From NCBI GenBank assembly GCA_050998615.1, contig JBPCQA010000008.1, positions 1 through 64,000 on the forward strand: a DNA stretch of 64,000 nucleotides. Reading direction: 5' to 3'. The notes below the pieces were generated by a model. It searched no databases. It was not told the origin of the DNA and was given only the letters and a program-made list of their open reading frames with translations. The translations under genes and the position numbers were made by a program. The number at the start of each line of letters is the position of its first letter. The first letter of the stretch is position 1. The stretch comes from JBPCQA01 sp050998615. Lineage in GTDB: Bacteria > Actinomycetota > Actinomycetes > Propionibacteriales > Nocardioidaceae. Shown piece after piece: positions 53,811-62,606 of the stretch.

Positions 53811-54800
53811 TCATCGCACCCCTTTAAGGTCAGCCGTTCTGGTGGGTACGTCGTGCAGCAGCGTGTCCCATTCGTCGAGGAACCTGCCGAGCCCATATCG
53901 GCGCAGCGCGAACTCGCGGGCGGCCGACCCGGCGCTGCCGGCCCGGCTTGGGTCGTGGAGGAGGCGGACCGCGGCGGCGTACAGCTCGTCCGGCCGGGTC
54001 GACACGCATCCCACGTCGGACGGGATCGCGGCTGCCTCCGTCGCCGCCAGCACCACCACCGGCATGCCGAGGTGCATGGCTTCTAGCAGCGAGAACCCCA
54101 GCGAGGTCCATCGGTGTGTGTGAACGTAGACCCGACGGCAGGCAAGCTGATCGTGCAGACGGTCTTGCGGTTCGTCGGCGAAGGTCCGCATCGAACCGTC
54201 GGAGCAGGTGATCAGTTGATGCAACAAGTCGACCTGCATGCCGAAGACGTCGACCGGGACGTGGCGCACCAGGTCGACAAGCAGGTCGGTGCCTACCGCA
54301 CGGCCGCGGCGTACCGGCTCGTTGATGACCACGGCGGCACGGGCCTCGCGGCCGGTGTAGCGGGGACCCGGATCGACGATGCCGTGCTCGATGACGACGG
54401 TGGGGGCTCGACCGCTGTCCCACATCAGCTGGTTGAAGTGGGTGACGTGCACGACCGGAATCTCAGCCTGGCCGGCCAGCGGGTGGCGGCTGGTGACCGC
54501 TCCGGCGCCGGGGGTGTTGTGCTCGACGTAGACGGCGGGGATGTCGCGCCCGGGGCGTCGCCGCAGTAGCCGTTCGGCGAGCGCCGGCTCGTGCGGGCGC
54601 TGCAACAGCACGACGTCGAAATCCGCATCGGCCAGGTCGTCGAGTGGCACTTCGGTCACGCTGGCGGGCCAGTCCCAGGTGCACGCGCGACCCCGCCCAT
54701 CGGGCCCGCGTTCCGCGTCGACTGGCACCACGTAGTCGTGAGGGCCCTGGACGAACGAGGTGGTCCACGATCCGTGCACGTGCCAGAGCAGAATTCGCAC
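53811..54800 (-). CDS. Glycosyltransferase (GT4-like)
   Basis: 329 aa with a GT-B fold. N-terminal RILLWHVHGSWTTSFVQG, central PAVYVEHNTPGAG and THFNQLMWDSG, C-terminal VYVHTHRWTSLGFSLLEAMHLGMPVVV containing the E-x7-E-like nucleotide-sugar motif. Transfers a sugar in assembly of a surface glycan; donor unknown. GTG at 54800, 5 bp after the UDP-glucose dehydrogenase stop: same operon. Next to UDP-glucuronate production, a glucuronosyl role is conceivable. Confidence 0.83.
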   Translation of the reverse strand: MRILLWHVHGSWTTSFVQGPHDYVVPVDAERGPDGRGRACTWDWPASVTEVPLDDLADADFDVVLLQRPHEPALAERLLRRRPGRDIPAVYVEHNTPGAGAVTSRHPLAGQAEIPVVHVTHFNQLMWDSGRAPTVVIEHGIVDPGPRYTGREARAAVVINEPVRRGRAVGTDLLVDLVRHVPVDVFGMQVDLLHQLITCSDGSMRTFADEPQDRLHDQLACRRVYVHTHRWTSLGFSLLEAMHLGMPVVVLAATEAAAIPSDVGCVSTRPDELYAAAVRLLHDPSRAGSAGSAAREFALRRYGLGRFLDEWDTLLHDVPTRTADLKGVR

Positions 54801-54805
54801 CAGGG

Positions 54806-56113
54806 TCAGCGTCCGTTACCGAGCACATGGATGCGCCAGCCGGCCGCCCCCCACTTGGTCGCATCAAGCAGCTGACGGGTATCCACGATCTGCGGATGCG
54901 CCACGACCTCGCGCAACGCCACCGGGTCCAGGCTCTCGAACTCGTCCCAATCCGTCAGCACCAAGATCAAATCCACATCGGCACACGCGCTCGTCACGTC
55001 CGTGCGGTAGTCCAGTTGCGGACAGGCCCGCCGCGCCGCCGCCAGCGCCATCGGGTCGTAGACGCGGACCTCGGCGCCGCCCCGACTGAGCTCCTCCGCC
55101 ACCGCGAGGGCCGGTGAGTCGCGTACGTCGTCCGACCCGCCCTTGAACGCGGCCCCGAGGATCGCGACTCGGCGGCCTCGCACCGCCGCGAGCCATGACG
55201 TGGCTAGCTCGGCGGTACGGGCACGCTGGCGGGTATTGGTGGCATCGACCTCGCGCAGCAACTGGACGGCTCGTCCGGCACCGAGCTCTTCGGCTCGTGC
55301 GACGAAGCCGCGGATGTCTTTTGGCAGGCAGCCGCCGCCGAATCCCAGCCCCGGGGTCAGGTACGACGACCCGATCCGCGGGTCGCTGCCCAAAATCGAG
55401 ACCAGATCCAGCACACTTGCGTTGGCCGCCTCGCACACTTCGGCGAACACGTTGACCACGGACAACCGAGCCGCCAACATGGCGTTCGCCGACACCTTCG
55501 CCAGCTCCGCGGTGTTACGGTCGGTGCGGATCACGTCGACACCCGCGTAGATCAGCGGCGCATACAGTTGGCGCAAGATCTGCTCGGCACGCGACGTCGC
55601 GACGCCTAGCACGAGCCGGTCGGGGTGCAACGAGTCTTCGATCGCATGCCCCTCGCGGAGGAACTCCGGATTCCACGCGACTTCGACGTCGGTGGCGGAC
55701 AATTCACGCATCCGCGCCTGCAACCTGAGCGCGGTGCCCACCGGCACCGTGGACTTGCCGACTAGAAGGGCACCGGGCCGCAATCCAGGGCAGATCGACT
55801 CAACCGCCGCCCACACGTCGCGCAGGTCCGCAGCTCCGGTGCCATCGGCCTGGGGTGTTCCGACGCAGAGAAAGTGCACCTTCGCGTGTTCGGCGGCCCG
55901 CTCGGCGCGGGTTACGAAGGCGAGCCGGCCGGCGGCTATGCCATGGGTAAGCAGCTCGTCAAGTCGCGGCTCGTAAAACGGTGCCCTGCCGGTGGACAGC
56001 CGGGCCACTCGGTCCGCGTCGACATCCACCACCACCACGTCGTGTCCGATGGCCGCGAGCGCCGCTGCATGTGTCGCACCCAGATAGCCGGCACCCAGGA
56101 CGGAGACTCGCAT
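54806..56113 (-). CDS. UDP-glucose 6-dehydrogenase
   Basis: Oxidises UDP-glucose to UDP-glucuronate with two NAD+, 435 aa. NAD motif GAGYLG (7-12), the STVPVGT segment, conserved Lys/Asn in AELAKVSANAMLA (K206, N210) and catalytic C262 in GFGGGCLPKD. ATG at 56113. Supplies UDP-glucuronate, or pentose precursors, for the glycan cluster; cotranscribed with the following glycosyltransferase. A related UDP-N-acetylmannosamine dehydrogenase is less likely given the length and motif context. Confidence 0.93.
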   Translation of the reverse strand: MRVSVLGAGYLGATHAAALAAIGHDVVVVDVDADRVARLSTGRAPFYEPRLDELLTHGIAAGRLAFVTRAERAAEHAKVHFLCVGTPQADGTGAADLRDVWAAVESICPGLRPGALLVGKSTVPVGTALRLQARMRELSATDVEVAWNPEFLREGHAIEDSLHPDRLVLGVATSRAEQILRQLYAPLIYAGVDVIRTDRNTAELAKVSANAMLAARLSVVNVFAEVCEAANASVLDLVSILGSDPRIGSSYLTPGLGFGGGCLPKDIRGFVARAEELGAGRAVQLLREVDATNTRQRARTAELATSWLAAVRGRRVAILGAAFKGGSDDVRDSPALAVAEELSRGGAEVRVYDPMALAAARRACPQLDYRTDVTSACADVDLILVLTDWDEFESLDPVALREVVAHPQIVDTRQLLDATKWGAAGWRIHVLGNGR

Positions 56114-56198
56114 GGCGTGTGCAGTGCCCTGAAGTTGCGCTTGTATGCGGGCTGATGTGTCTGGTGTGGCTGCGCCCGGCCGGGGTACCTGGGATGCC

Positions 56199-57053
56199 AT
56201 GGCTGAACCCCACACTGACGCGGCGCGGCTGGTGACCACCGTGATCATGACGCGCAATCGCAAACCGGAGTTGCTGGCGTCGATGGTGCATCACAGCGGT
56301 CCGGTCATCATCGTCGACAACGGCTCGACCGACGGGACGGCGGATGCGGTCGCGCAGCGATTTCCGGAAACCCGGGTCCTGCGGTTGGACACCAATGCCG
56401 GCGCCAGCGCCCGCAACTTCGGTGTGGAGATGGCAGCCACTGCCTATGTGGCGTTCTCCGACGACGACTCGTGGTGGGCTCCAGACGCCCTCCGGGTCGC
56501 CGCATCGGTGCTGGAGCGCAACCCTCGCCTCGGGCTCATCGCGGCCCAGGTCTTGGTAGGCAGCGAACAACGGCTGGATTCGATGTGCGCGACGATGGCC
56601 GAGTCGCCGCTGCCGACGCTGGACGGCATCGCCGGTCGTCAGGTGACCGGCTTCATCGCCTGCGGCAGCGTCGTACGACGTGAAGCGTTCTTGCAGGCCG
56701 GCGGTTTCGACACCGTCGTGTTCTTCCCCGGCGAAGAAGAGCGGGTGGCGCTTGATCTGGCGACGGCAGGGTGGCTGCTCGGCTATGTGCCCGCCGTCAT
56801 CGCCTATCACCACCCCGCATCCCGGCCCACCAGCCGGATGCGCGAAAGGCTGATCGCTCGCAACCACATTCTCACTGCGGTGATGCGCCGATCCTGGCGA
56901 GAAGTGGCGGCCAGGGTGCTGGCCGTCTGTCGCTCCACCCAAGGACCGCCCGCGCTGTTCGGCGCGCTGCTGCGGCTGCCTCGAGCGCTCGCGGTACGCC
57001 GGCCGGTGCCTCCCGCCGTGGACGCTCTCTGGCGGCAAACCGCCCCGCGTTGA
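56199..57053 (+). CDS. Family 2 glycosyltransferase
   Basis: 284-aa GT-A enzyme. VTTVIMTRNRKPEL start, VDNGSTDGT nucleotide site, NAGASARNFG, and the DxD-type metal motif SDDDSW near 90. The acceptor-side segment GSVVRREAFLQAGGFD and the ED-like EEERVALDL follow. Similar to rhamnosyl/galactosyl transferases with a carboxy-terminal basic tail. ATG 56199. Divergent from the UDP-glucose dehydrogenase. Confidence 0.88.
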   Translation: MAEPHTDAARLVTTVIMTRNRKPELLASMVHHSGPVIIVDNGSTDGTADAVAQRFPETRVLRLDTNAGASARNFGVEMAATAYVAFSDDDSWWAPDALRVAASVLERNPRLGLIAAQVLVGSEQRLDSMCATMAESPLPTLDGIAGRQVTGFIACGSVVRREAFLQAGGFDTVVFFPGEEERVALDLATAGWLLGYVPAVIAYHHPASRPTSRMRERLIARNHILTAVMRRSWREVAARVLAVCRSTQGPPALFGALLRLPRALAVRRPVPPAVDALWRQTAPR

Positions 57054-57079
57054 TCGACACCGATGGAGAACCGTCTCTT

Positions 57080-57093
57080 GAGAAGCGTTTCTC
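57080..57093. promoter_or_regulatory. Short inverted repeat in the carbamoyltransferase leader
   Basis: GAGAA-GCGT-TTCTC, a 5-bp inverted repeat with a 4-bp spacer between the family 2 glycosyltransferase gene and the carbamoyltransferase gene. Resembles a repressor half-site pair, but no regulator is linked. Confidence 0.25.
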
Positions 57094-57131
57094 CCCCGCA
57101 GAAGTGGGCACCGCGTGTCTAGATCTAGAGC

Positions 57132-57156
57132 CTTCGAAGTGCAAGGCACTTCGAAG
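57132..57156. promoter_or_regulatory. 11-bp hairpin upstream of the carbamoyltransferase
   Basis: CTTCGAAGTGC and its reverse complement flank the loop AAG (57132-57156); CGAAGTGCAAGGCA is then repeated at 57168-57181. It lies 79 bp after the glycosyltransferase stop and 51 bp before the next start, so it could end one transcript or attenuate/regulate the next. Confidence 0.55.
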
Positions 57157-57206
57157 CGTGTGTATGGCGAAGTGCAAGGCAGCCGGAGTACAGGAGGGGA
57201 GGCGAT

Positions 57207-58847
57207 GTGAAGGTCCTGGGCATCAATGCGATCTTCCACGACCCGGCAGCGGCGATCGTGGTCGACGGCGAGATTGTCGCAGCGGCCGAGGAAGAGCGCT
57301 TCAGCCGGCGAAAACACGGGAAGCGACCGGTGCCCTTCTCCGCCTGGGAGTTGCCGGAGCTGTCGGCCGCCTGGTGCCTTGACCACGCGGGAATCGACGC
57401 GTCGGAGCTGGATGCAGTCGCCTACTCCTTCGATCCGCAGCTGGCGCGCCCGGCCGAAGACATGGGCCTGCACGACCCGTGGGATCACCTGCGCAGGACG
57501 TACGCCGAGACCGCGCCCGGCTTCCTGTCCACGGCGTTGCCGGGCGTCGACCCGGGTGTGGTGCGCTACGTCCCCCATCACGTCGCCCATGCCGCCTCCG
57601 CCGGACTGGCCGCACCGATCGGCGCCACCGATGTCTTGGTGCTGGACGGTCGAGGCGAATCGGTGAGCCACCTCGCCGGCCGGTATGACGATCGCGGTGA
57701 GCTGACCGTGCTCGCCAGCCAGCAGCTTCCGCATTCTCTCGGCCTGCTCTACGAGGACGTCACCGAGCACCTGGGTTTCCTTCGCAGCAGCGACGAGTAC
57801 AAGGTCATGGCGATGGCGTCGTACGGGCAACCGCGGTTCGCCACCGAGTTGCGGCACAGCGTCTACGCCACCGGTGACGGCGGGTTTCGCACCGAGCCGA
57901 TCGACTGGGGAAGCCTCACGAAGCGCCGCCGCCCCGACCAACCGTGGACGGACGACCATGCCGACCTCGCCGCCAGCGTTCAGCAGCGACTCGAATCCGT
58001 GCTGCTCGAGCTGGCCCAATGGCTGGCGCATCAAACGCAGGGCGACGCCTTGGCCCTGGCCGGTGGGGTGGCCCTCAACTGTGTGGCGAACACCTCGATC
58101 CTCGCCGCCAGCGACTACCGGACCGTATGGGTCCAGCCCGCCGCCGGCGACGCCGGAACGGCGCTCGGGGGTGCCTTACACGTGGCGCACGCGGCAGGCG
58201 ATGTGCTGTCGCCGATGGTCGGCGCGGATCTCGGCCGCGCCTGGAGTGACGACGAGATCGAGGCCTGGTTGACGACGGCCCGGGTGCGTTTCGAGCGGGT
58301 CGACGACGTCGCCGACCGGGTGTCGCAAGCCCTGGCCGACAACCTGATCGTGGCCTGGTTCCAGGGCAGGAGCGAGTTCGGCCCCAGGGCTCTTGGCCAT
58401 CGGTCCCTGCTGGCCCACCCTGGACACTCCGAGAACCTTCGTCGGCTCAACGACGTCAAGGGTCGCGAACAGTTTCGCCCGGTCGCCCCGATGGTCACCA
58501 CCGAGGGAGCGAGTCGGCTGTTCTCCCGCGGACCGCTGCCCTCGCCGTACATGCTGTTCGTCCACGACGTCGCGCCCGAGTGGCAAGCGCGCATCCCGGC
58601 AGTTGTGCACGTCGACGGGACGGCCCGGGTGCAAACCGTCGACCGGGAGACCGAGCCCTTGGTGCACGAGATGCTCACTTGCTTCGAGCGACGCACCGGT
58701 CTGCCCGTGGTGGTCAACACCAGCCTCAACACCGCTGGCCGTCCGATGGTCGACGACCCCCGAGATGCGCTTGAGTGCTTCGGCGCCGCCCCGGTCGACA
58801 TGATGGCGATCGGCTCGTTTCTGGTGCACCGGCAGGCGATGGCCTGA
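57207..58847 (+). CDS. Carbamoyltransferase (NodU/CmcH/TobZ type)
   Basis: 546 aa. N-terminal Kae1-like ATPase-fold domain: KVLGINAIFHDPAAAIVVDG, the metal-binding HHVAHAASAG histidines, and SLGLLYEDVTEHLGFL. C-terminal YrdC-like domain with WFQGRSEFGPRALGHRSLLAHP and PVVVNTSLN. Transfers a carbamoyl group from carbamoyl phosphate, via carbamoyl-AMP, to a hydroxyl of a sugar or similar acceptor. ATG with AGGAGGGG. The stop overlaps the next start (TGATG). Substrate may be a sugar of the glycan made here. Confidence 0.92.
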   Translation: MKVLGINAIFHDPAAAIVVDGEIVAAAEEERFSRRKHGKRPVPFSAWELPELSAAWCLDHAGIDASELDAVAYSFDPQLARPAEDMGLHDPWDHLRRTYAETAPGFLSTALPGVDPGVVRYVPHHVAHAASAGLAAPIGATDVLVLDGRGESVSHLAGRYDDRGELTVLASQQLPHSLGLLYEDVTEHLGFLRSSDEYKVMAMASYGQPRFATELRHSVYATGDGGFRTEPIDWGSLTKRRRPDQPWTDDHADLAASVQQRLESVLLELAQWLAHQTQGDALALAGGVALNCVANTSILAASDYRTVWVQPAAGDAGTALGGALHVAHAAGDVLSPMVGADLGRAWSDDEIEAWLTTARVRFERVDDVADRVSQALADNLIVAWFQGRSEFGPRALGHRSLLAHPGHSENLRRLNDVKGREQFRPVAPMVTTEGASRLFSRGPLPSPYMLFVHDVAPEWQARIPAVVHVDGTARVQTVDRETEPLVHEMLTCFERRTGLPVVVNTSLNTAGRPMVDDPRDALECFGAAPVDMMAIGSFLVHRQAMA

Positions 58848-60340
58848 TGGGGACGCCCACCACGATTGTCATTCCCACCATCGGACGTCCGAGCCTGCAC
58901 CAGCTACTGGCCGCCCTCACCGACGACGGAGCCTGTGACGCTCCGATCATCGTCGTGGACGACCGCCCGGCCGCGTCAGCCGCCGCTGCTGAACTCGCGG
59001 ATCTGCCACCGGGGAACATCCAGGTGATCGCGTCCGGCGGTCGCGGGCCGGCGGCCGCGCGCAACGTCGGATGGCGTGCGTCACGCACCCGGTGGGTCAC
59101 TTTCCTCGACGACGACGTGCTGCCCCAGGCGCAATGGCCGGCGTTGCTGCGCCGCGACATCGCCGAGGCAGCGCCCGATGTCGTCGGCGTGCAAGGGAAC
59201 GTTTCGGTGCCGCTGCCTAGCGACCGCCGGCCCACCGACTGGGAGCGGGTCACCGCCGGCCTGGAGACAGCACGGTGGATCACCGCGGACATGACCTACC
59301 GGCGTCGGTCGCTGGCCGCAGTTGGCGGCTTCGACGAGCGCTTCCCCCGCGCGTTTCGCGAAGACGCCGATCTTGCCTTGCGGGTCATCGCCCAGGGGGG
59401 TCGACTGGTGCGCGGGCGTCGCGGCGTCATCCACCCGGTCCGCCCGGTCGATGACTGGGTGAGCGTTCGGGTGCAGGCCGGCAACGCCGACGACGTACTG
59501 ATGCGACGACTCCATGGGCCGCACTGGAGGCGTCGTGCGCAGGCGCCACGCGGCCGTCGAGCCCGTCACTTGGCCGTCACGGCCACCGGCCTAGCGACGT
59601 TCGCCCTGGCGGTGAGCGGCCGTCGACGCGCGGCTGTGTTGCCCGCGCTGGCGTGGCTCGTCGGGACCGCCGAGCTGGCCTCGGCACGGATCCGGCCGGG
59701 CCCGCGGACTGTCGCGGAGGTACGCCGCATGGTCATCACCAGCCTCGCTATTCCACCGGCCGCCGGTTGGCACACCCTTCGTGGCTACCGGCGGCACCGC
59801 CACGCCACCGCCTGGCGAGGTCAGCCTGAGTTGGTGCTGTTCGACCGGGACGGCACGCTGATCTACGACGTGCCGTACAACGGGGACCCCGACAGGGCAG
59901 TCCCGGTCGATGACGCCAAGAGATCACTGGATCTGCTTCGCGCCCACGGCGTTCGAGTCGGAGTCGTCACCAACCAGTCGGGCGTGTCCACGGGGAAGCT
60001 GACGGCGGAGCAGGTGAACGCCACGAACGCCCGGGTCGAACAGCTGCTCGGGCCCTTCGACGTGTGGCAGGTGTGTCAGCACGGCCGCTCCGACGGCTGC
60101 GGCTGCCGCAAGCCCGAGCCAGGCATGGTGAAGGCGGCCTGCCAGGAGCTGGACGTCGACCCGGCCTGGTGTGTGCTGGTCGGCGACATCGGTTCGGACG
60201 TCGCGGCGGCGCAGGCGGCGGGCTGTGAGGCGATCCTGGTCCCGACGCCAATGACCAGGCCGGCCGAAGTCGAATCCGCCCCGATGGTGGAGGCGGATCT
60301 GGACAGCGCGGTACGCCGGATTCTGGCTGGTGCCTGGTGA
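58847..60340 (+). CDS. GT2 glycosyltransferase fused to a GmhB-like HAD phosphatase
   Basis: 497 aa. Residues 1-300 are a GT-A enzyme (TIVIPTIGRPSL; RGPAAARNVGWRA; DDD metal motif at 88-90; FREDADLALRV). A hydrophobic segment lies around 243-280. Residues 325-497 are a HAD-IIIA phosphatase: DRDGT at 333-337 with nucleophile D333, TNQSG at 375-379, the zinc site C410-x-H412 and C418-x-C420 as in histidinol-phosphatase/GmhB enzymes, CRKPEPG and GDIGSD near 447. GmhB removes the 7-phosphate of heptose 1,7-bisphosphate. A single protein carries both activities. Confidence 0.88.
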   Translation: MGTPTTIVIPTIGRPSLHQLLAALTDDGACDAPIIVVDDRPAASAAAAELADLPPGNIQVIASGGRGPAAARNVGWRASRTRWVTFLDDDVLPQAQWPALLRRDIAEAAPDVVGVQGNVSVPLPSDRRPTDWERVTAGLETARWITADMTYRRRSLAAVGGFDERFPRAFREDADLALRVIAQGGRLVRGRRGVIHPVRPVDDWVSVRVQAGNADDVLMRRLHGPHWRRRAQAPRGRRARHLAVTATGLATFALAVSGRRRAAVLPALAWLVGTAELASARIRPGPRTVAEVRRMVITSLAIPPAAGWHTLRGYRRHRHATAWRGQPELVLFDRDGTLIYDVPYNGDPDRAVPVDDAKRSLDLLRAHGVRVGVVTNQSGVSTGKLTAEQVNATNARVEQLLGPFDVWQVCQHGRSDGCGCRKPEPGMVKAACQELDVDPAWCVLVGDIGSDVAAAQAAGCEAILVPTPMTRPAEVESAPMVEADLDSAVRRILAGAW

Positions 60341-61401
60341 GCGAACGTGTGTTGTGCGTGCGACTGGACAATGCCGGTGACGTGTTGCTCATGGGACCGG
60401 CGGTGCGTGCGGTGGCCGAATCCGGCGCCGAGGTGGTCGTGCTGGCGGGTCCGCAGGGCGCCGACGCGGCGAAGCTGCTGCCCGGAGTGTCGCGGACGCT
60501 GATCTGGCGCTGCCCCTGGGTCGATCCCGACCCTGCTCCAATCGACCGCGACGACATTGCCGGCCTGGTCGAAGTGCTGCGCCGGTTGGACTGTGATCGA
60601 GCGCTCGTGTTCACGTCCTTCCACCAGTCGCCGCTGCCGATCGCGCTCGTGCTGCGCCTTGCCGGGGTGTCGTGGATCGGCGCGATCAGCGAGGACTACC
60701 CCGGCTCGTTGCTCGATCTGCGCTGCCGGATCCGCGACGACCTGCCCGAGCCCGAACGGGCGCTGTCACTTGCACGGGCGGCCGGCTTTGGGTTGGGCGC
60801 CGGCGACGGCGGCGAGCTCGAGGTCCGTCACCCGCTGCCCAGCGTGGACAGACTGACCGGTGCGGGGCCGTACGTCGTCTTGCATCCGGGCACGTCGGTG
60901 CCCGCCCGCGCCTGGCCACCACACCGCTACGTCGAGACGGCCCACCGGTTGTCCGAAGCCGGGCATCGGGTGGTCGTCACCGGCTCCCCCGCCGAGACTG
61001 GGCTGACGAAGCTGGTGGCCGGCGACGTCGGCACCGACCTGGGCGGCCGCACCAGCCTCGCCGAGCTGGCCGCGGTGCTGGACCAAGCCGAAGCGGTGGT
61101 CGTCGGCAACACCGGCCCAGCCCACCTGGCGGCCGCGGTCGGAGCCCGGGTCGTGTCGTTGTTCGCGCCCACGGTTCCCGCCGTGCGCTGGGCGCCGTAC
61201 CGGACACCGCATATCCTGCTGGGCGACCAGCACGCACCTTGTCGTGATCTGCGGGTCACGCACTGCCCCTTCCCCGGCCACCCATGCCTGAGTGAGGTGA
61301 GCGCTGACGACGTGCTGAGCGCGCTTGCTGACCTCGGTCTGCACACCCGGCCAACCCGTCGTGCCGATAGGGACCACGATTTCGAGGAGGTGGTTCGATG
61401 A
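60337..61401 (+). CDS. Family 9 glycosyltransferase (heptosyltransferase type)
   Basis: 354 aa of the RfaF/WaaC heptosyltransferase family. RVLCVRLDNAGDVLLMGPA is the N-terminal signature, VVLHPGTSVPARAWPPHRYVE and VVGNTGPAHLAAAVGARVVSLFAPTVP the C-terminal donor-binding motifs; conserved residues near GRTSLAELA complete it. In Gram-negatives these use ADP-L-glycero-D-manno-heptose. GTG start overlaps the fusion gene by 4 bp. The presence beside GmhA- and HldE-like genes makes a heptose donor likely. Confidence 0.88.
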   Translation: MSERVLCVRLDNAGDVLLMGPAVRAVAESGAEVVVLAGPQGADAAKLLPGVSRTLIWRCPWVDPDPAPIDRDDIAGLVEVLRRLDCDRALVFTSFHQSPLPIALVLRLAGVSWIGAISEDYPGSLLDLRCRIRDDLPEPERALSLARAAGFGLGAGDGGELEVRHPLPSVDRLTGAGPYVVLHPGTSVPARAWPPHRYVETAHRLSEAGHRVVVTGSPAETGLTKLVAGDVGTDLGGRTSLAELAAVLDQAEAVVVGNTGPAHLAAAVGARVVSLFAPTVPAVRWAPYRTPHILLGDQHAPCRDLRVTHCPFPGHPCLSEVSADDVLSALADLGLHTRPTRRADRDHDFEEVVR

Positions 61402-62606
61402 GGATCGCGCTGGTTTCCGAGCACGCCAACCCGCTGGCCACAGTGGGCGGCGTCGACGCCGGCGGCCAGAACGTCCACGTCGCTGCGTTGGCAGGACACC
61501 TCGTGCGTCAAGGCCATGAGGTCACGGTGTTCACTCGCCGCGACGACCCCAGCCTGTCGTGGCGGGTCGAAGCGCCAGAGGGCTATCTGGTGGAGCATGT
61601 GCCAGCCGGACCCCCCACGGAGGTGCCGAAGGACAGTTTGTTGCCGCACATGCCGGCGTTCGCCGACTATCTGCAGACGCGGTGGGCGCAGACGCCGTAC
61701 GACGTCGTCCATGCGCACTTTTGGATGAGCGGGATCGCCGCCTTGTCGGCCGGTCGCGCCCTCGGGCTGCCGGTGATCCAGACATTCCACGCGTTGGGCA
61801 CGGTGAAACGCCGGCATCAAGGCGGCCGGGATACCAGCCCAGCCAGCCGCGTGGTCGTCGAGGCGGACATTGGGCGCCGGGCCGATCACGTGATCGCCAC
61901 CTGTTCGGACGAGGTCCATGAGCTTGAGGCGATGGGTTTAGACCGTTCACGAGTCTCGATCGTCCCGTGCGGCGTCGACACCGACTTGTTCACGCCGGAA
62001 CCGCAACGATCGGCCCGACGCCCAAAGCTCCTCACGGTCGGCCGGTTGGTTGAGCGCAAGGGTGTCGCCGACGTCATCACCGCCTTGCCAGGCCTGCCGC
62101 GGGTGGAGCTGGTGGTGGCCGGGGGCCCATCGGCCGACCTGCTGCCGATAGACCCGGACGTGGAGCGGTTGCGATCCCGGGCCCGCGAGTGCGGCGTCGA
62201 TGGGAGGGTGAGATTCGTCGGGCGCGTCGACCGGGCAGCGATGCCGGCGCTGATCAAGTCGTGCGACGTCGTGGTCGCCATGCCGTGGTACGAGCCGTTC
62301 GGGATTGTGCCGTTGGAGGCGATGGCCTGCGCGCGGCCGGTGGTAGCGTCCGCCGTCGGCGGCCTCACCGACACGGTGGTCAGCGGGGTCAGTGGCGAGC
62401 TGGTCCCAGCCCGCGACTCCAATCGGTTGACCGAGGTCCTTGCTGGTCTGCTGGCGGATCGCCGCCGGCGCGAGGCGTACGGCGCTGCGGGCCTGAATCG
62501 AGTGCGCAATGCCTACGACTGGGCCACCGTCGCGGCCGCCACCGAAGACGTCTACCGCACCGTCGTTGCGCGCACCTCGGCTGCAGTGTTCGGGGTGCGC
62601 AGATGA
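61398..62606 (+). CDS. Family 4 glycosyltransferase
   Basis: 402 aa GT-B enzyme: EHANPLATVGGVDAGGQNVHVAALA opening, DVVHAHFWMSG, TFHALGTVKRRHQ, VGRLVERKGVADVI, and the ESFG-like PWYEPFGIVPLEAMACARPVV motif. Close to the MshA/sucrose-phosphate synthase-like group but distinct from mshA at 13.6 kb. ATG overlaps the GT9 stop by 4 bp and its stop overlaps the SIS gene by 4 bp, so it is tightly coupled. Confidence 0.9.
   Translation: MRIALVSEHANPLATVGGVDAGGQNVHVAALAGHLVRQGHEVTVFTRRDDPSLSWRVEAPEGYLVEHVPAGPPTEVPKDSLLPHMPAFADYLQTRWAQTPYDVVHAHFWMSGIAALSAGRALGLPVIQTFHALGTVKRRHQGGRDTSPASRVVVEADIGRRADHVIATCSDEVHELEAMGLDRSRVSIVPCGVDTDLFTPEPQRSARRPKLLTVGRLVERKGVADVITALPGLPRVELVVAGGPSADLLPIDPDVERLRSRARECGVDGRVRFVGRVDRAAMPALIKSCDVVVAMPWYEPFGIVPLEAMACARPVVASAVGGLTDTVVSGVSGELVPARDSNRLTEVLAGLLADRRRREAYGAAGLNRVRNAYDWATVAAATEDVYRTVVARTSAAVFGVRR

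Noticed and set aside
55959..58034. Long open frame on the minus strand opposite the glycosyltransferase and carbamoyltransferase genes
   Set aside because: Composition is that of a mirror frame of high-GC coding DNA (Arg/Gly/Ala/His-rich, no domain), and both plus-strand genes have clear families.
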